Source: Alphaproteobacteria bacterium
GTDB lineage: Bacteria > Pseudomonadota > Alphaproteobacteria > JAEULC01
Reading direction: 5' to 3'
Length of the DNA: 11,464 bases
Assembly (NCBI GenBank): GCA_020851015.1
Contig: JADZDN010000321.1
Coordinates: forward strand, 1-11,464
The notes beneath the pieces are model-generated. The model saw only the letters and a program-made list of their open reading frames with translations. It ran no database searches and was not told the origin of the DNA. Every line of letters starts with the position of its first letter. The first letter of the stretch is position 1. This document shows positions 1 through 6,607 of this stretch, piece by piece. A program made the translations under genes and the position numbers.

Positions 1-290
1 CGGCGATGACCGGGCTGATGGCCTGCGGCCTGACCCTCGAGCAGGTCGTGCCGATGGTTACGTCCAATCCCGCCAAGATGCTGAAGATGGAAGGCGAGAT
101 CGGCACGTTGAAGCCGGGCACCGTCGCCGACGTGTCGGTGCTGGTCGACGAGCGCGGGCGGTGGAGGCTCGCCGACAACGAAGGCAACGAGGCGATCGCC
201 GAGCGCATGGTGCGGCCGATCTTCTGCCTGCGCGCGGGAAAGCGCTTCGACGCCGACGCCGCGATCCTGCCCCGGGCCGAGGCGGCTTGA
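1..290 (+). CDS. Amidohydrolase/deacetylase family metallohydrolase, C-terminal fragment
   Basis: This is the 3' end of a gene that starts left of the window; about 95 codons are visible and the stop is TGA at 288-290. The ATG at position 6 is an internal methionine, since the frame is open to the window edge. The visible part has the usual ending of dihydroorotase/amidohydrolase proteins: a helix with TSNPAKML, then GEIGTLKPGTVADVSVL, the hallmark of the second composite-domain beta strands that close the fold after the TIM barrel, followed by a product-specific tail. The metal ligands lie upstream and cannot be seen, so the substrate is unknown. The tail with NEGNE and VRPIFCLRAGK resembles the amidohydrolase/deacetylase subgroup rather than true dihydroorotases. 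That subgroup call is inference; the superfamily call is firm. Confidence 0.85.
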   Translation, partial: AMTGLMACGLTLEQVVPMVTSNPAKMLKMEGEIGTLKPGTVADVSVLVDERGRWRLADNEGNEAIAERMVRPIFCLRAGKRFDADAAILPRAEAA

Positions 291-302
291 ACGCCCTACC
301 CC

Positions 303-416
303 CTCGTCCTTCGAGACGGGCCTTTGGCCCTCCTCAGGATGACGCGCTCATTCTCTTGCAAATTGCCAGGCGCGTCATCCTGAGGAGCGAGCATAGCGAG
401 CGTCTCGAAGGATGAG
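303..416. repeat. Dispersed-type palindromic repeat (large inverted repeat)
   Basis: Two arms pair around a central spacer (347-370). The inner arms CTCCTCAGGATGACGCG (330-346) and its exact reverse complement (371-387) match over 17 bp. The outer arms 303-318 and 401-416 match at 15 of 16 positions (CTCGTCCTTCGAGACG against CTCATCCTTCGAGACG). Between them, the left arm holds GGGCC-TTT-GGCCC (318-330) and the right arm a direct repeat of GCGAG. Sequences of the form CATCCTGAGGAG...CGTCTCGAAGGATG are abundant intergenic elements in many alphaproteobacterial genomes; this is recalled, not searched. The right arm runs into the next gene and carries its ATG at 412. As RNA it could fold into a long hairpin and might end transcription of the amidohydrolase, though no U-tract follows. 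Confidence 0.85.
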
Positions 417-2769
417 TAGCGCAGACACCACCGCAAAGGGCGTCGGGGCGCGGCTGGAGCGCAAGGAGGACGCGCGGTTCCTCAGCGGCCGCGGCGAGTT
501 CATCGCCGACATCGCGCTGGGGGGCATGAAGGAGGTGGCGTTCCTGCGCGCGCCCCTGGCGCATGGGCGCATCCGCCACATCGCCAAGCCGGCGGGCGAG
601 GAGCATCGCGTCTTCGTCCAGGCGGACATGACAGGCGTCAAGCCGATCCGCGCCGTGTCGGGCATCAAGGGCTTCAAGCCCTCGGACCAGCACGCGCTGG
701 CCGCCGGCAAGGTGCGCCAGGTGGGCGAACTGGTGGCGATGGTCGTGGCCGAAACGCGCGCGGAGGCCGAGGACATCGCCGAGCAGATCGAGGTCGACTA
801 CGAGGAACTGCCGGCCGTCCACGACATGCTGCGGGCGCGCGACGCGGGCGCGGCCCTGCTGCACGAGGAATGGGGCGACAACGTCTTCCTGGAGACGCTG
901 GCCGACACCGACCTGGGGGAGATCAGGCGCAGCGCGCCGGTGAAGGTGCATCGCCGCCTGCGCACCGCGCGCCAGCACATGGCGCCGATGGAAGGACGCG
1001 GCGCGGTCGCCGCGTGGAACAGCCGGCTGGACCAGCTCGTGCTGCACACCGCGACGCAGATGCCGCATATCGTGCGCACGGGGCTCAGCGACTGCCTGGG
1101 CATCGACCACGGCAAGATCCGCGTGGTGGCGCCCGACGTCGGCGGCGGCTTCGGCTACAAGGGCATCCTGCTGCCCGAGGAGATCTGCCTGGCCTGGGCG
1201 GCGATGAAGCTGGGCCATCCCGTGCGCTGGCTGGAGGACCGCCGCGAGCAATTGATCGCCGGCGCCAATTGCCGCGAGCACCATTACGACATCACCGCCT
1301 ATGCCGAGCGCGACGGGCGGCTGCTGGCGATCGACTGCGAGGCGACCGTGGATGCCGGGGCCTACTCCTCGTATCCCTTCTCCGCCTGCCTGGAGGGGGC
1401 ACAGGTCGCGAGCATCCTGCCCGGTCCTTACAAGATGGAGCGCTATCGCTGCCGCGCCTATTCGGTGGCGACCAACAAGCCGCCGATCCTTCCCTATCGC
1501 GGCGTGGCGCGCACCGGCGTGTGCTTCGCCATCGAATTGACGAGGGACGCGATCGCGCGGGAATGCGGGGTCGAGCCGCACGCGGTGCGGATGCGCAACC
1601 TCGTGCAGCCCGGCGAGATGCCCTACACCAACATCACCAACAAGCTGTTCGACAGCGGCGACTATCCCGAGGCGCTCGGCCGCGCCGTTAAGTCGATCGA
1701 CCTGCCCGCGATCCGCGAACGCCAGAAGCGCGGCGAGCCCGACCGGCGGCGCATCGGCGTCGGCTTCTCGATCTTCTGCGAGCAGGCCGCGCACGGCACC
1801 TCGGTCTATTACGGCTGGGGTATCCCGATGGTGCCCGGCCACGAGCAATGCACCGCGCGCCTCACGCCGGACGGTGTGCTGGAACTGCGGATCGGCGCGC
1901 ATTCGCACGGACAGGGATTGGAAACTACGCTGGCCCAGGTCGCCAATACCGAGCTGGGCATCGACCCCGCCGATGTCCGGCTGGTGCATGGCGACACGGC
2001 GATGACGCCCTACTCCACCGGCACCTGGGGATCGCGCTGCATGGTGATGTCGGGCGGCGCGGTTTCCGAGGCCTGCCGCGAGATCGCCAAGCGCTGCGCG
2101 CGCATCGGCGCCAAGCTGCTGCAGGCGGACGAAGCCTCGGTCACCGTGGCCGACGGGGCCGTCAAGGGACCGGGCGGCAGCGTGACGCTGCAGGAGATCG
2201 CCCATGTCTGGTATCTGAAGCCGCAGCACCTGCCGGCCGATGTCGACCCGGCCGGGCTGGAAGCCACGATCGGCTACAAGCCGCTGAAGGACACCGGCAC
2301 GTTCAGCTATGCCGCCCACGCCGCGCTGGTCGCGGTGGACACCGATACCGGCCAGGTCGAGATCCTGAACTACGTCGTGGTCGAAGACGGGGGAGTGCTG
2401 GTCAACCCGATGATCGTCGACGGCCAGGTCTATGGCGGCGCGGCGCAGGGGATCGGAACGGCCCTCTACGAGGAGATGCCCTACGACGCCAACGGCCAGC
2501 CGCTGGCGTCGACCCTGGCCGACTACATCCTGCCCGGTCCCACGGAGATGCCGGACTTCCCGATCGACCACATGGAAACGCCATCGCCCTGGACCCGCTT
2601 CGGGCAGAAGGGCATCGGCGAGGGTGGCGCCATCGGCCCGCCGGCGGCCATCGCCAATGCGGTCAACGATGCGCTGCGCCCGCTCGGCGTCGAAGTGACC
2701 GAGGTGCCGATCACGCCGCGCCGGCTGTTGGCCCTGATCCGCGCCAAAACGGCCGATCTGCCCGAATAA
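412..2769 (+). CDS. Xanthine dehydrogenase family protein, molybdopterin-binding large subunit (CoxL-like, form II type)
   Basis: 785 residues, the usual length for the large subunit of molybdenum hydroxylases, which oxidise aldehydes, N-heterocycles or related compounds with water as oxygen donor. Residues about 12-135 form the Ald/Xan dehydrogenase a/b hammerhead (LERKEDARFLSGRG); the rest is the molybdopterin domain, with GGGFGYKG at 244-251, HGQG at 499-502, TGTWGSR at 536-542 and GIGEGG at 734-739, where Glu737 is the expected catalytic base. The active-site loop reads PYRGVAR (361-367), close to AYRGAGR of form II proteins and unlike AYRCSFR of true CO dehydrogenases, so CO oxidation is unlikely. 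No FeS or FAD subunit gene lies beside it. The ATG at 412 lies in the repeat arm; it is kept because the next Met (residue 39) would remove the conserved N-terminal motif and a stop at 394-396 blocks extension. The ribosome site is poor: GAAGG abuts the ATG. Confidence 0.93.
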   Translation: MSSADTTAKGVGARLERKEDARFLSGRGEFIADIALGGMKEVAFLRAPLAHGRIRHIAKPAGEEHRVFVQADMTGVKPIRAVSGIKGFKPSDQHALAAGKVRQVGELVAMVVAETRAEAEDIAEQIEVDYEELPAVHDMLRARDAGAALLHEEWGDNVFLETLADTDLGEIRRSAPVKVHRRLRTARQHMAPMEGRGAVAAWNSRLDQLVLHTATQMPHIVRTGLSDCLGIDHGKIRVVAPDVGGGFGYKGILLPEEICLAWAAMKLGHPVRWLEDRREQLIAGANCREHHYDITAYAERDGRLLAIDCEATVDAGAYSSYPFSACLEGAQVASILPGPYKMERYRCRAYSVATNKPPILPYRGVARTGVCFAIELTRDAIARECGVEPHAVRMRNLVQPGEMPYTNITNKLFDSGDYPEALGRAVKSIDLPAIRERQKRGEPDRRRIGVGFSIFCEQAAHGTSVYYGWGIPMVPGHEQCTARLTPDGVLELRIGAHSHGQGLETTLAQVANTELGIDPADVRLVHGDTAMTPYSTGTWGSRCMVMSGGAVSEACREIAKRCARIGAKLLQADEASVTVADGAVKGPGGSVTLQEIAHVWYLKPQHLPADVDPAGLEATIGYKPLKDTGTFSYAAHAALVAVDTDTGQVEILNYVVVEDGGVLVNPMIVDGQVYGGAAQGIGTALYEEMPYDANGQPLASTLADYILPGPTEMPDFPIDHMETPSPWTRFGQKGIGEGGAIGPPAAIANAVNDALRPLGVEVTEVPITPRRLLALIRAKTADLPE

Positions 2770-2826
2770 TGCCACGTTTGTGAGCGAGGTTCCCCGCCGT
2801 TCGCGATCCTCTAGGGAGGGCATGCG

Positions 2827-3297
2827 ATGGCCCTGGGAAGCTGGCTGCGCGGCGGCAAGTCCGAGCCGAAGACCGAGTTCGCGGTCGCGAAAAGCGACAA
2901 GGAGTGGCGCGGCGAACTGAGCGCCGAGCAGTATCGCGTGCTGCGCGAGCACGGCACCGAGCGCCCCTTCACCAGCCCGCTGAACAAGGAGCACCGCGAG
3001 GGCACGTTCCGCTGCGCGGCATGCGGGCAGGAATTGTTCGCGTCGGGCACGAAGTTCGACAGCGGAACCGGCTGGCCCAGCTTCTTCGCCCCGATTGAAG
3101 GCGGCGTCGCGACATCCCAGGACAATTCCTTCCTGATGCGCCGCACCGAGGTGCATTGCAGCCGCTGCGGCGGACATCTGGGCCACGTGTTCGAGGACGG
3201 GCCCGAGCCGACCGGCCTGCGGTATTGCATGAACGGCGCGGCGATGAAGTTCGAGGCCACTCCGGGCGCCGTCGTCGCCCGCGAGAAAAACAGCTAG
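2827..3297 (+). CDS. msrB: Peptide-methionine (R)-S-oxide reductase MsrB
   Basis: 156 residues. MsrB reduces methionine-R-sulfoxide in proteins back to methionine, normally with thioredoxin. The SelR domain spans about residues 25-145. Visible are the structural zinc site with two CxxC pairs (Cys63/Cys66 in CAAC and Cys111/Cys114 in CSRC), the substrate-site signature GWPSFF (82-87), the conserved GGHLGHVF (115-122) and the catalytic cysteine Cys134 in [11 protein letters not shown]. The position that holds the resolving cysteine in many members (DSGCGWPSF) is Thr81 here, so this enzyme probably recycles by another route. There is no signal peptide, so it should be cytoplasmic. The start is supported by AGGGAGGG at 2813-2820, 6 nt before the ATG; an out-of-frame ATG at 2822 lies between. 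It follows the large-subunit gene by 57 nt and may be co-transcribed. Confidence 0.97.
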   Translation: MALGSWLRGGKSEPKTEFAVAKSDKEWRGELSAEQYRVLREHGTERPFTSPLNKEHREGTFRCAACGQELFASGTKFDSGTGWPSFFAPIEGGVATSQDNSFLMRRTEVHCSRCGGHLGHVFEDGPEPTGLRYCMNGAAMKFEATPGAVVAREKNS

Positions 3298-3320
3298 CCG
3301 ACCAACCGAAAGAGGACATG

Positions 3321-3800
3321 ATGATCGCGAGGAATTCCCTGACCGGCGCCATCGCCGCGGCCGTGCTGACCCTGGCGGCCAACGCGGCCCTGGCCGAGGG
3401 CGTGAAGGTCGGCGTGCTGGAGTGCAAGGTGTCGAGCGGCTTCGGCTTCGTCGTGGGATCGAGCCGCGACGTGAACTGCGTCTACCTGCCGGCCAAGAAC
3501 GGCAACAAGCAGTACTACGACGGCAAGATCAAGAAGTTCGGCGTGGACATCGGCTACGTGTCCGAGGCCACGATCATGTGGGCGGTCGTGGCGCCGAACT
3601 GGGACGTGCCGCAGGGCGCGCTGGCCGGCGACTATGTCGGCGGCACCGCCTCGGCCGCGGCCGGCTACGGCGCGGGCGCCAACGCGCTGGTAGGCGGCGG
3701 CGGCAAGTCCTTCGCCCTGCAGCCGGTGAGCGTCGAGGGCCAGAAGGGCATCGCGATCTCGGCCGGCATCGGCGACCTGACGCTGCGCACCAAGCAGTAG
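3321..3800 (+). CDS. DUF992 domain-containing exported protein
   Basis: 159 residues. A signal peptide is clear: a basic start (MIARN), a hydrophobic core of alanine and leucine, and a likely cleavage after AANAALA (residues 19-25). The mature protein has the DUF992 pattern seen in alphaproteobacteria: a first cysteine in GVLECKV (Cys35), SGFGFVVGSSRDVNC (39-53, second Cys53), YYDGKIKKFGVDIGY, WAVVAP (87-92), ALAGDYVGG (100-108) and a closing LQPVSVEGQKG block. The two cysteines could form a periplasmic disulfide. The function of the family is unknown. A glycine- and alanine-rich stretch at 107-129 (GGTASAAAGYGAGANALVGGGGK) probably forms small-residue beta strands or a loop. Two adjacent ATGs (3318 and 3321) are possible starts; AGAGGA at 3311-3316 sits better for 3321. 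The gene lies 23 nt after msrB. Confidence 0.9.
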   Translation: MIARNSLTGAIAAAVLTLAANAALAEGVKVGVLECKVSSGFGFVVGSSRDVNCVYLPAKNGNKQYYDGKIKKFGVDIGYVSEATIMWAVVAPNWDVPQGALAGDYVGGTASAAAGYGAGANALVGGGGKSFALQPVSVEGQKGIAISAGIGDLTLRTKQ

Positions 3801-3833
3801 ACTTCACTACACATCCACCGCCATCCGCGACTA

Positions 3834-3863
3834 CCCTGCCGGCCGGCACAGGCGCCGGCAGGG
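3834..3863 (+). promoter_or_regulatory. GC-rich hairpin abutting the ligase ribosome binding site
   Basis: CCCTGCCGGC (3834-3843) pairs perfectly with GCCGGCAGGG (3854-3863), a 10-bp stem with a 10-nt loop. The stem ends directly before the Shine-Dalgarno GGAGGA (3864-3869) of the acyl-CoA ligase. No run of T follows, so it is not a standard intrinsic terminator. It could weaken read-through from the DUF992 gene or affect ribosome access. The pairing is seen in the sequence; the role is inference. Confidence 0.55.
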
Positions 3864-3873
3864 GGAGGAACGA

Positions 3874-5595
3874 ATGGCGCAGCGCGCGCGCGGCAAGGCA
3901 GGAAAACGGCCCGGCAGGAAGCGGACTGCCGCGAAACGGCCGAAGCGCCTGAAGTCAACGGCATCGCCCCCGGCACGCGGCGCGGCCGCGATGGAATTCG
4001 AGCCCGGCCCCGCGAACTATGTCCCGCTTTCGCCGCTGACGTTCCTCGCCAACGCCGCCGAGACCTTTCCCGGCAAGCCGGCGGTGATCCATGGCGACCG
4101 GGGATTCACCTACGCCCAGTTCTTCGAACGCGCCCGGCGGCTTGCCAGCGCGCTGAGGAAGCGGGGCATCCGCCGGGGGGACACGGTCGCGATCATGTCG
4201 CCCAACCAGCCGGCGATGCTGGAGGCGCATTTCGGCGTGCCGGCCGCGGGCGCGGTGCTGAACCCGCTGAACTACCGGCTCGATGCCGCCACCATTGCCT
4301 TCTGCCTGGAGCATGGTGAGGCCAAGCTGCTGCTGACCGACGGCGAGTACGCGCCTGTGGTGGCCGACGCGCTGGGGCGGGTGAAGCGTCGCATCACGGT
4401 GATCGACATCGACGATCCGCTCTACCCCCAGGGCAATCGCATCGGCGAGGCTACCTACGAGCAGCTGCTCGCCGAGGGCGACGCAGATTTTCCCTGGGGA
4501 CCGCCCAGGGACGAGTGGCAGTCGATCTGCCTGCTCTATACCTCCGGCACCACCGGCAATCCCAAGGGCGTGGTCTATCACCACCGCGGCGCCTACCTGG
4601 CGTCGATGGGCAGCACGCTGAACTTCGGCGTGCGACCTTCGAGCGTCTATCTGTGGACGCTGCCGATGTTCCACTGCAGCGGCTGGACCTTCACCTGGGC
4701 CGCCACCGCGGCGCAGGCCACGCATGTCTGCCTGCGCCGCATGGACCCGGCGCTGGTGTTCGAGGCGATCGAGCGCCATCGCGTGACTCATCTCTGCGGC
4801 GCGCCGATCGTGCTGAACATGCTGGTGCACGCCCCCGATCACGTGAAGCGCAAGTTTCCCTGGACGATCGAGGTCGCGACCGGCGGCGCGGCGCCGCCAT
4901 CGCCGATCATCGCGGCGATGGAGGCGATGGGGTTCCGCGTCACCCACATGTACGGCACGACCGAATGCTATGGCCCCGCGACGATCAGCGCCTGGCAGCA
5001 GGACTGGCCGTCGCTATCGGTCGAAGACCGGGCGATGAAGATGGCGCGACAGGGCGTTGCATGCCCGGCCGTCGAGAAGGCGATCGTCGCCGATCCCATC
5101 ACGATGAAGCCCGTGCCGCGCGACGGTCAGACGATGGGCGAGATCATGCTGCGCGCGAACTCGGTGATGAAGGGCTACTTGAAGAATCCGCAGGCCACGC
5201 GCGCCGCGCTGAAGGGCGGCTGGTACCACACCGGGGACCTGGCCGTCTGGCATCCCGACAACTACATCGAGGTCCGCGACCGGGCGAAAGACATCATCAT
5301 TTCGGGCGGCGAGAACATCTCCTCGCTCGAGGTCGAGGAGACGCTCTACCGCCACCCCGCGGTGATGGAGGCGGCCGTCGTGGCGCGGCCGGACGAGAAA
5401 TGGGGCGAGACGCCCTGCGCCTTCGTCACGCTCAAGCCCGGCGCCAAAGCGACGCAGGACGACATCGTCGCGCATTGCCGCACCGGCATGGCGCATTTCA
5501 AGGCGCCACGCACGGTGGTCTTCGGCCCGCTGCCCAAGACCTCGACCGGCAAGATCCAGAAATTCGTGCTGCGCGAACGGGCGAAGGCGCTCTAG
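3874..5595 (+). CDS. AMP-forming acyl-CoA synthetase (fatty/organic acid-CoA ligase), with polybasic N-terminal tail
   Basis: 573 residues. The enzyme activates a carboxylic acid with ATP to an acyl-adenylate and then to acyl-CoA. ANL-superfamily motifs are all present: the phosphate loop TSGTTGNPKG (223-232), YGTTE (360-364), the YHTGD core (451-455), the hinge region RDRAKD (468-473), GGENIS (478-483) and the C-terminal KTSTGKIQKF with catalytic Lys560. The core from about residue 40 resembles medium-chain and methylmercaptopropionate-type ligases (DmdB-like); the acid is not readable from sequence. Residues 1-27 hold 13 Lys/Arg and no acidic residue, a tail such ligases normally lack. GGAGGA at 3864-3869, 4 nt before the ATG, supports this start; an internal ATG at 3991 (Met40) would give the normal length but has no ribosome site. 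The SDR and thioesterase downstream fit an acyl-CoA pathway. Confidence 0.93.
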   Translation: MAQRARGKAGKRPGRKRTAAKRPKRLKSTASPPARGAAAMEFEPGPANYVPLSPLTFLANAAETFPGKPAVIHGDRGFTYAQFFERARRLASALRKRGIRRGDTVAIMSPNQPAMLEAHFGVPAAGAVLNPLNYRLDAATIAFCLEHGEAKLLLTDGEYAPVVADALGRVKRRITVIDIDDPLYPQGNRIGEATYEQLLAEGDADFPWGPPRDEWQSICLLYTSGTTGNPKGVVYHHRGAYLASMGSTLNFGVRPSSVYLWTLPMFHCSGWTFTWAATAAQATHVCLRRMDPALVFEAIERHRVTHLCGAPIVLNMLVHAPDHVKRKFPWTIEVATGGAAPPSPIIAAMEAMGFRVTHMYGTTECYGPATISAWQQDWPSLSVEDRAMKMARQGVACPAVEKAIVADPITMKPVPRDGQTMGEIMLRANSVMKGYLKNPQATRAALKGGWYHTGDLAVWHPDNYIEVRDRAKDIIISGGENISSLEVEETLYRHPAVMEAAVVARPDEKWGETPCAFVTLKPGAKATQDDIVAHCRTGMAHFKAPRTVVFGPLPKTSTGKIQKFVLRERAKAL

Positions 5596-5611
5596 CTGGG
5601 TGCACCCGGTT

Positions 5612-5732
5612 ACCCCCTCCCGGCCCTCCCCCTGAGGGGCCCCCTGAGGAGCCCCCTGAGGGGGAGGGGCGAAAGAATGGCGCGTTCCCTTCGCATCCCC
5701 TCCCCCTTCAGGGGGAGGCATAGGGAGGGGGT
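5612..5732. repeat. GC-rich inverted repeat with nested 12-bp tandem repeats
   Basis: The outer arms are 5612-5635 and 5708-5732. The left begins ACCCCCTCCC and ends CCCTCCCCCTGA; the right reads as its near reverse complement, differing only in the GGCC/TATGCC middle. An inner pair, GGGGGAGGGGCGAA (from 5660) and TTCGCATCCCCTCCCCC (5690-5706), also matches apart from a short bulge. Next to the left arm, three 12-bp units run in tandem: CCCCTGAGGGGC (5629-5640), CCCCTGAGGAGC (5641-5652) and CCCCTGAGGGGG (5653-5664). Similar CCCTCCCCCT...AGGGGGAGGG elements are scattered between genes in alphaproteobacteria (recalled, not searched). It fills almost the whole 161-nt gap between ligase and SDR and would form a strong RNA hairpin that could limit read-through. 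Confidence 0.8.
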
Positions 5733-5756
5733 CAACAGGCACAGGAATTGAACGCA

Positions 5757-6596
5757 ATGTTCCTTCCCGATCTCCTCAAGGGCAAGACGATCCTCGTCAC
5801 CGGCGGTGGCACCGGGCTGGGCAAGGCGATGGGCACGCGGTTCCTGGAGCTTGGCGCGAACCTGGCGATCTGCGGGCGGCGCGAGGACGTGCTGAAGTCG
5901 GCCTCGACCGAGCTGGACAAGAAGTTCAAGGATCGCGTCGGTTACCACGTTTGCGACATCCGCGACCCGGCGGCGGTCGACGCGATGGTCGCCGCGCAGT
6001 GGAAGCGCGCGCCGCTGGACGCGCTGGTCAACAACGCCGCCGGCAACATCGCGGCGCGCAGCGAGACGCTGAGCCCGCGCGCGATCGATGCGGTCTTGAA
6101 CATCGTGCTGCATGGCACGGCCTATGTCACCTGGGCCTGCGGCAAGCGCTGGTTGGCCGAGCAGCGGCCGGCCGCGGTCATCAGCATCCTTGCCACCTAT
6201 GCCTGGACCGGGTCGGGCTATGTGGTGCCCTCGGCGATGGCCAAGGCCGGCGTGATGGCGATGACGCAGAGCCTGGCCGTGGAATGGGGCGGGCGCGGCG
6301 TGCGGCTGAACGCCATCGCGCCCGGTCCCTTTCCGACCGAAGGCGCCTGGTCGCGCCTGGTGCCGCGCGCCGATCTGGCCACGCAGATCGAGACCGACAA
6401 TCCGCTCGGCCGGCCGGGGCGTCACGAGGAGCTGGGGAACCTCGCCGCCTACCTGCTGTCGGACCAGGCTGCCTATATCAACGGCGAGGTCGTGGTGATC
6501 GACGCCGGGCGCTGGCTCAAGGGCGCCGGGCAGTTCAACTTCCTCGGCAGGCTGACCGAGGAAGAATGGGGCATGATGCGCCCGAAGAGGAATTGA
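5757..6596 (+). CDS. SDR oxidoreductase, 2,4-dienoyl-CoA reductase (DECR) type
   Basis: 279 residues, one Rossmann domain. The NADP-binding GGGTGLG is at 16-22 and NNAAGN at 92-97. The family normally has a YxxxK pair, but here the lysine (Lys163 in SAMAK) has Ser159 at that place and the likely proton donor is Tyr148, 15 residues before the lysine, in TYAWTGSGYVVPSAMAKAG. The same arrangement, nearly word for word, is found in mammalian mitochondrial 2,4-dienoyl-CoA reductase (Tyr199 and Lys214), and the C-terminal G-Q/E-FN...EEW segment also matches. It therefore probably reduces 2,4-dienoyl-CoA esters, which arise when unsaturated fatty acids are degraded; another enoyl substrate is possible. 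A TTG at 5748 is a possible earlier start, but AGGAA at 5743-5747 fits the ATG at 5757, as does the MF-x-PDLLKGK beginning. It is followed closely by the thioesterase. Confidence 0.9.
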   Translation: MFLPDLLKGKTILVTGGGTGLGKAMGTRFLELGANLAICGRREDVLKSASTELDKKFKDRVGYHVCDIRDPAAVDAMVAAQWKRAPLDALVNNAAGNIAARSETLSPRAIDAVLNIVLHGTAYVTWACGKRWLAEQRPAAVISILATYAWTGSGYVVPSAMAKAGVMAMTQSLAVEWGGRGVRLNAIAPGPFPTEGAWSRLVPRADLATQIETDNPLGRPGRHEELGNLAAYLLSDQAAYINGEVVVIDAGRWLKGAGQFNFLGRLTEEEWGMMRPKRN

Positions 6597-6607
6597 GGTC
6601 CCTGACA

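Noticed and set aside
412..2769. Carbon monoxide dehydrogenase large subunit (coxL)
   Set aside because: The active-site loop lacks the AYRCSFR motif and the coxM and coxS genes are absent.
334..3186. A 950-codon open frame on the minus strand opposite the molybdenum-hydroxylase gene
   Set aside because: It is rich in Arg, Ala, Gly and His with no recognisable domain, while the plus strand holds a clear enzyme. Long antisense frames are expected in GC-rich DNA where third positions are G or C.
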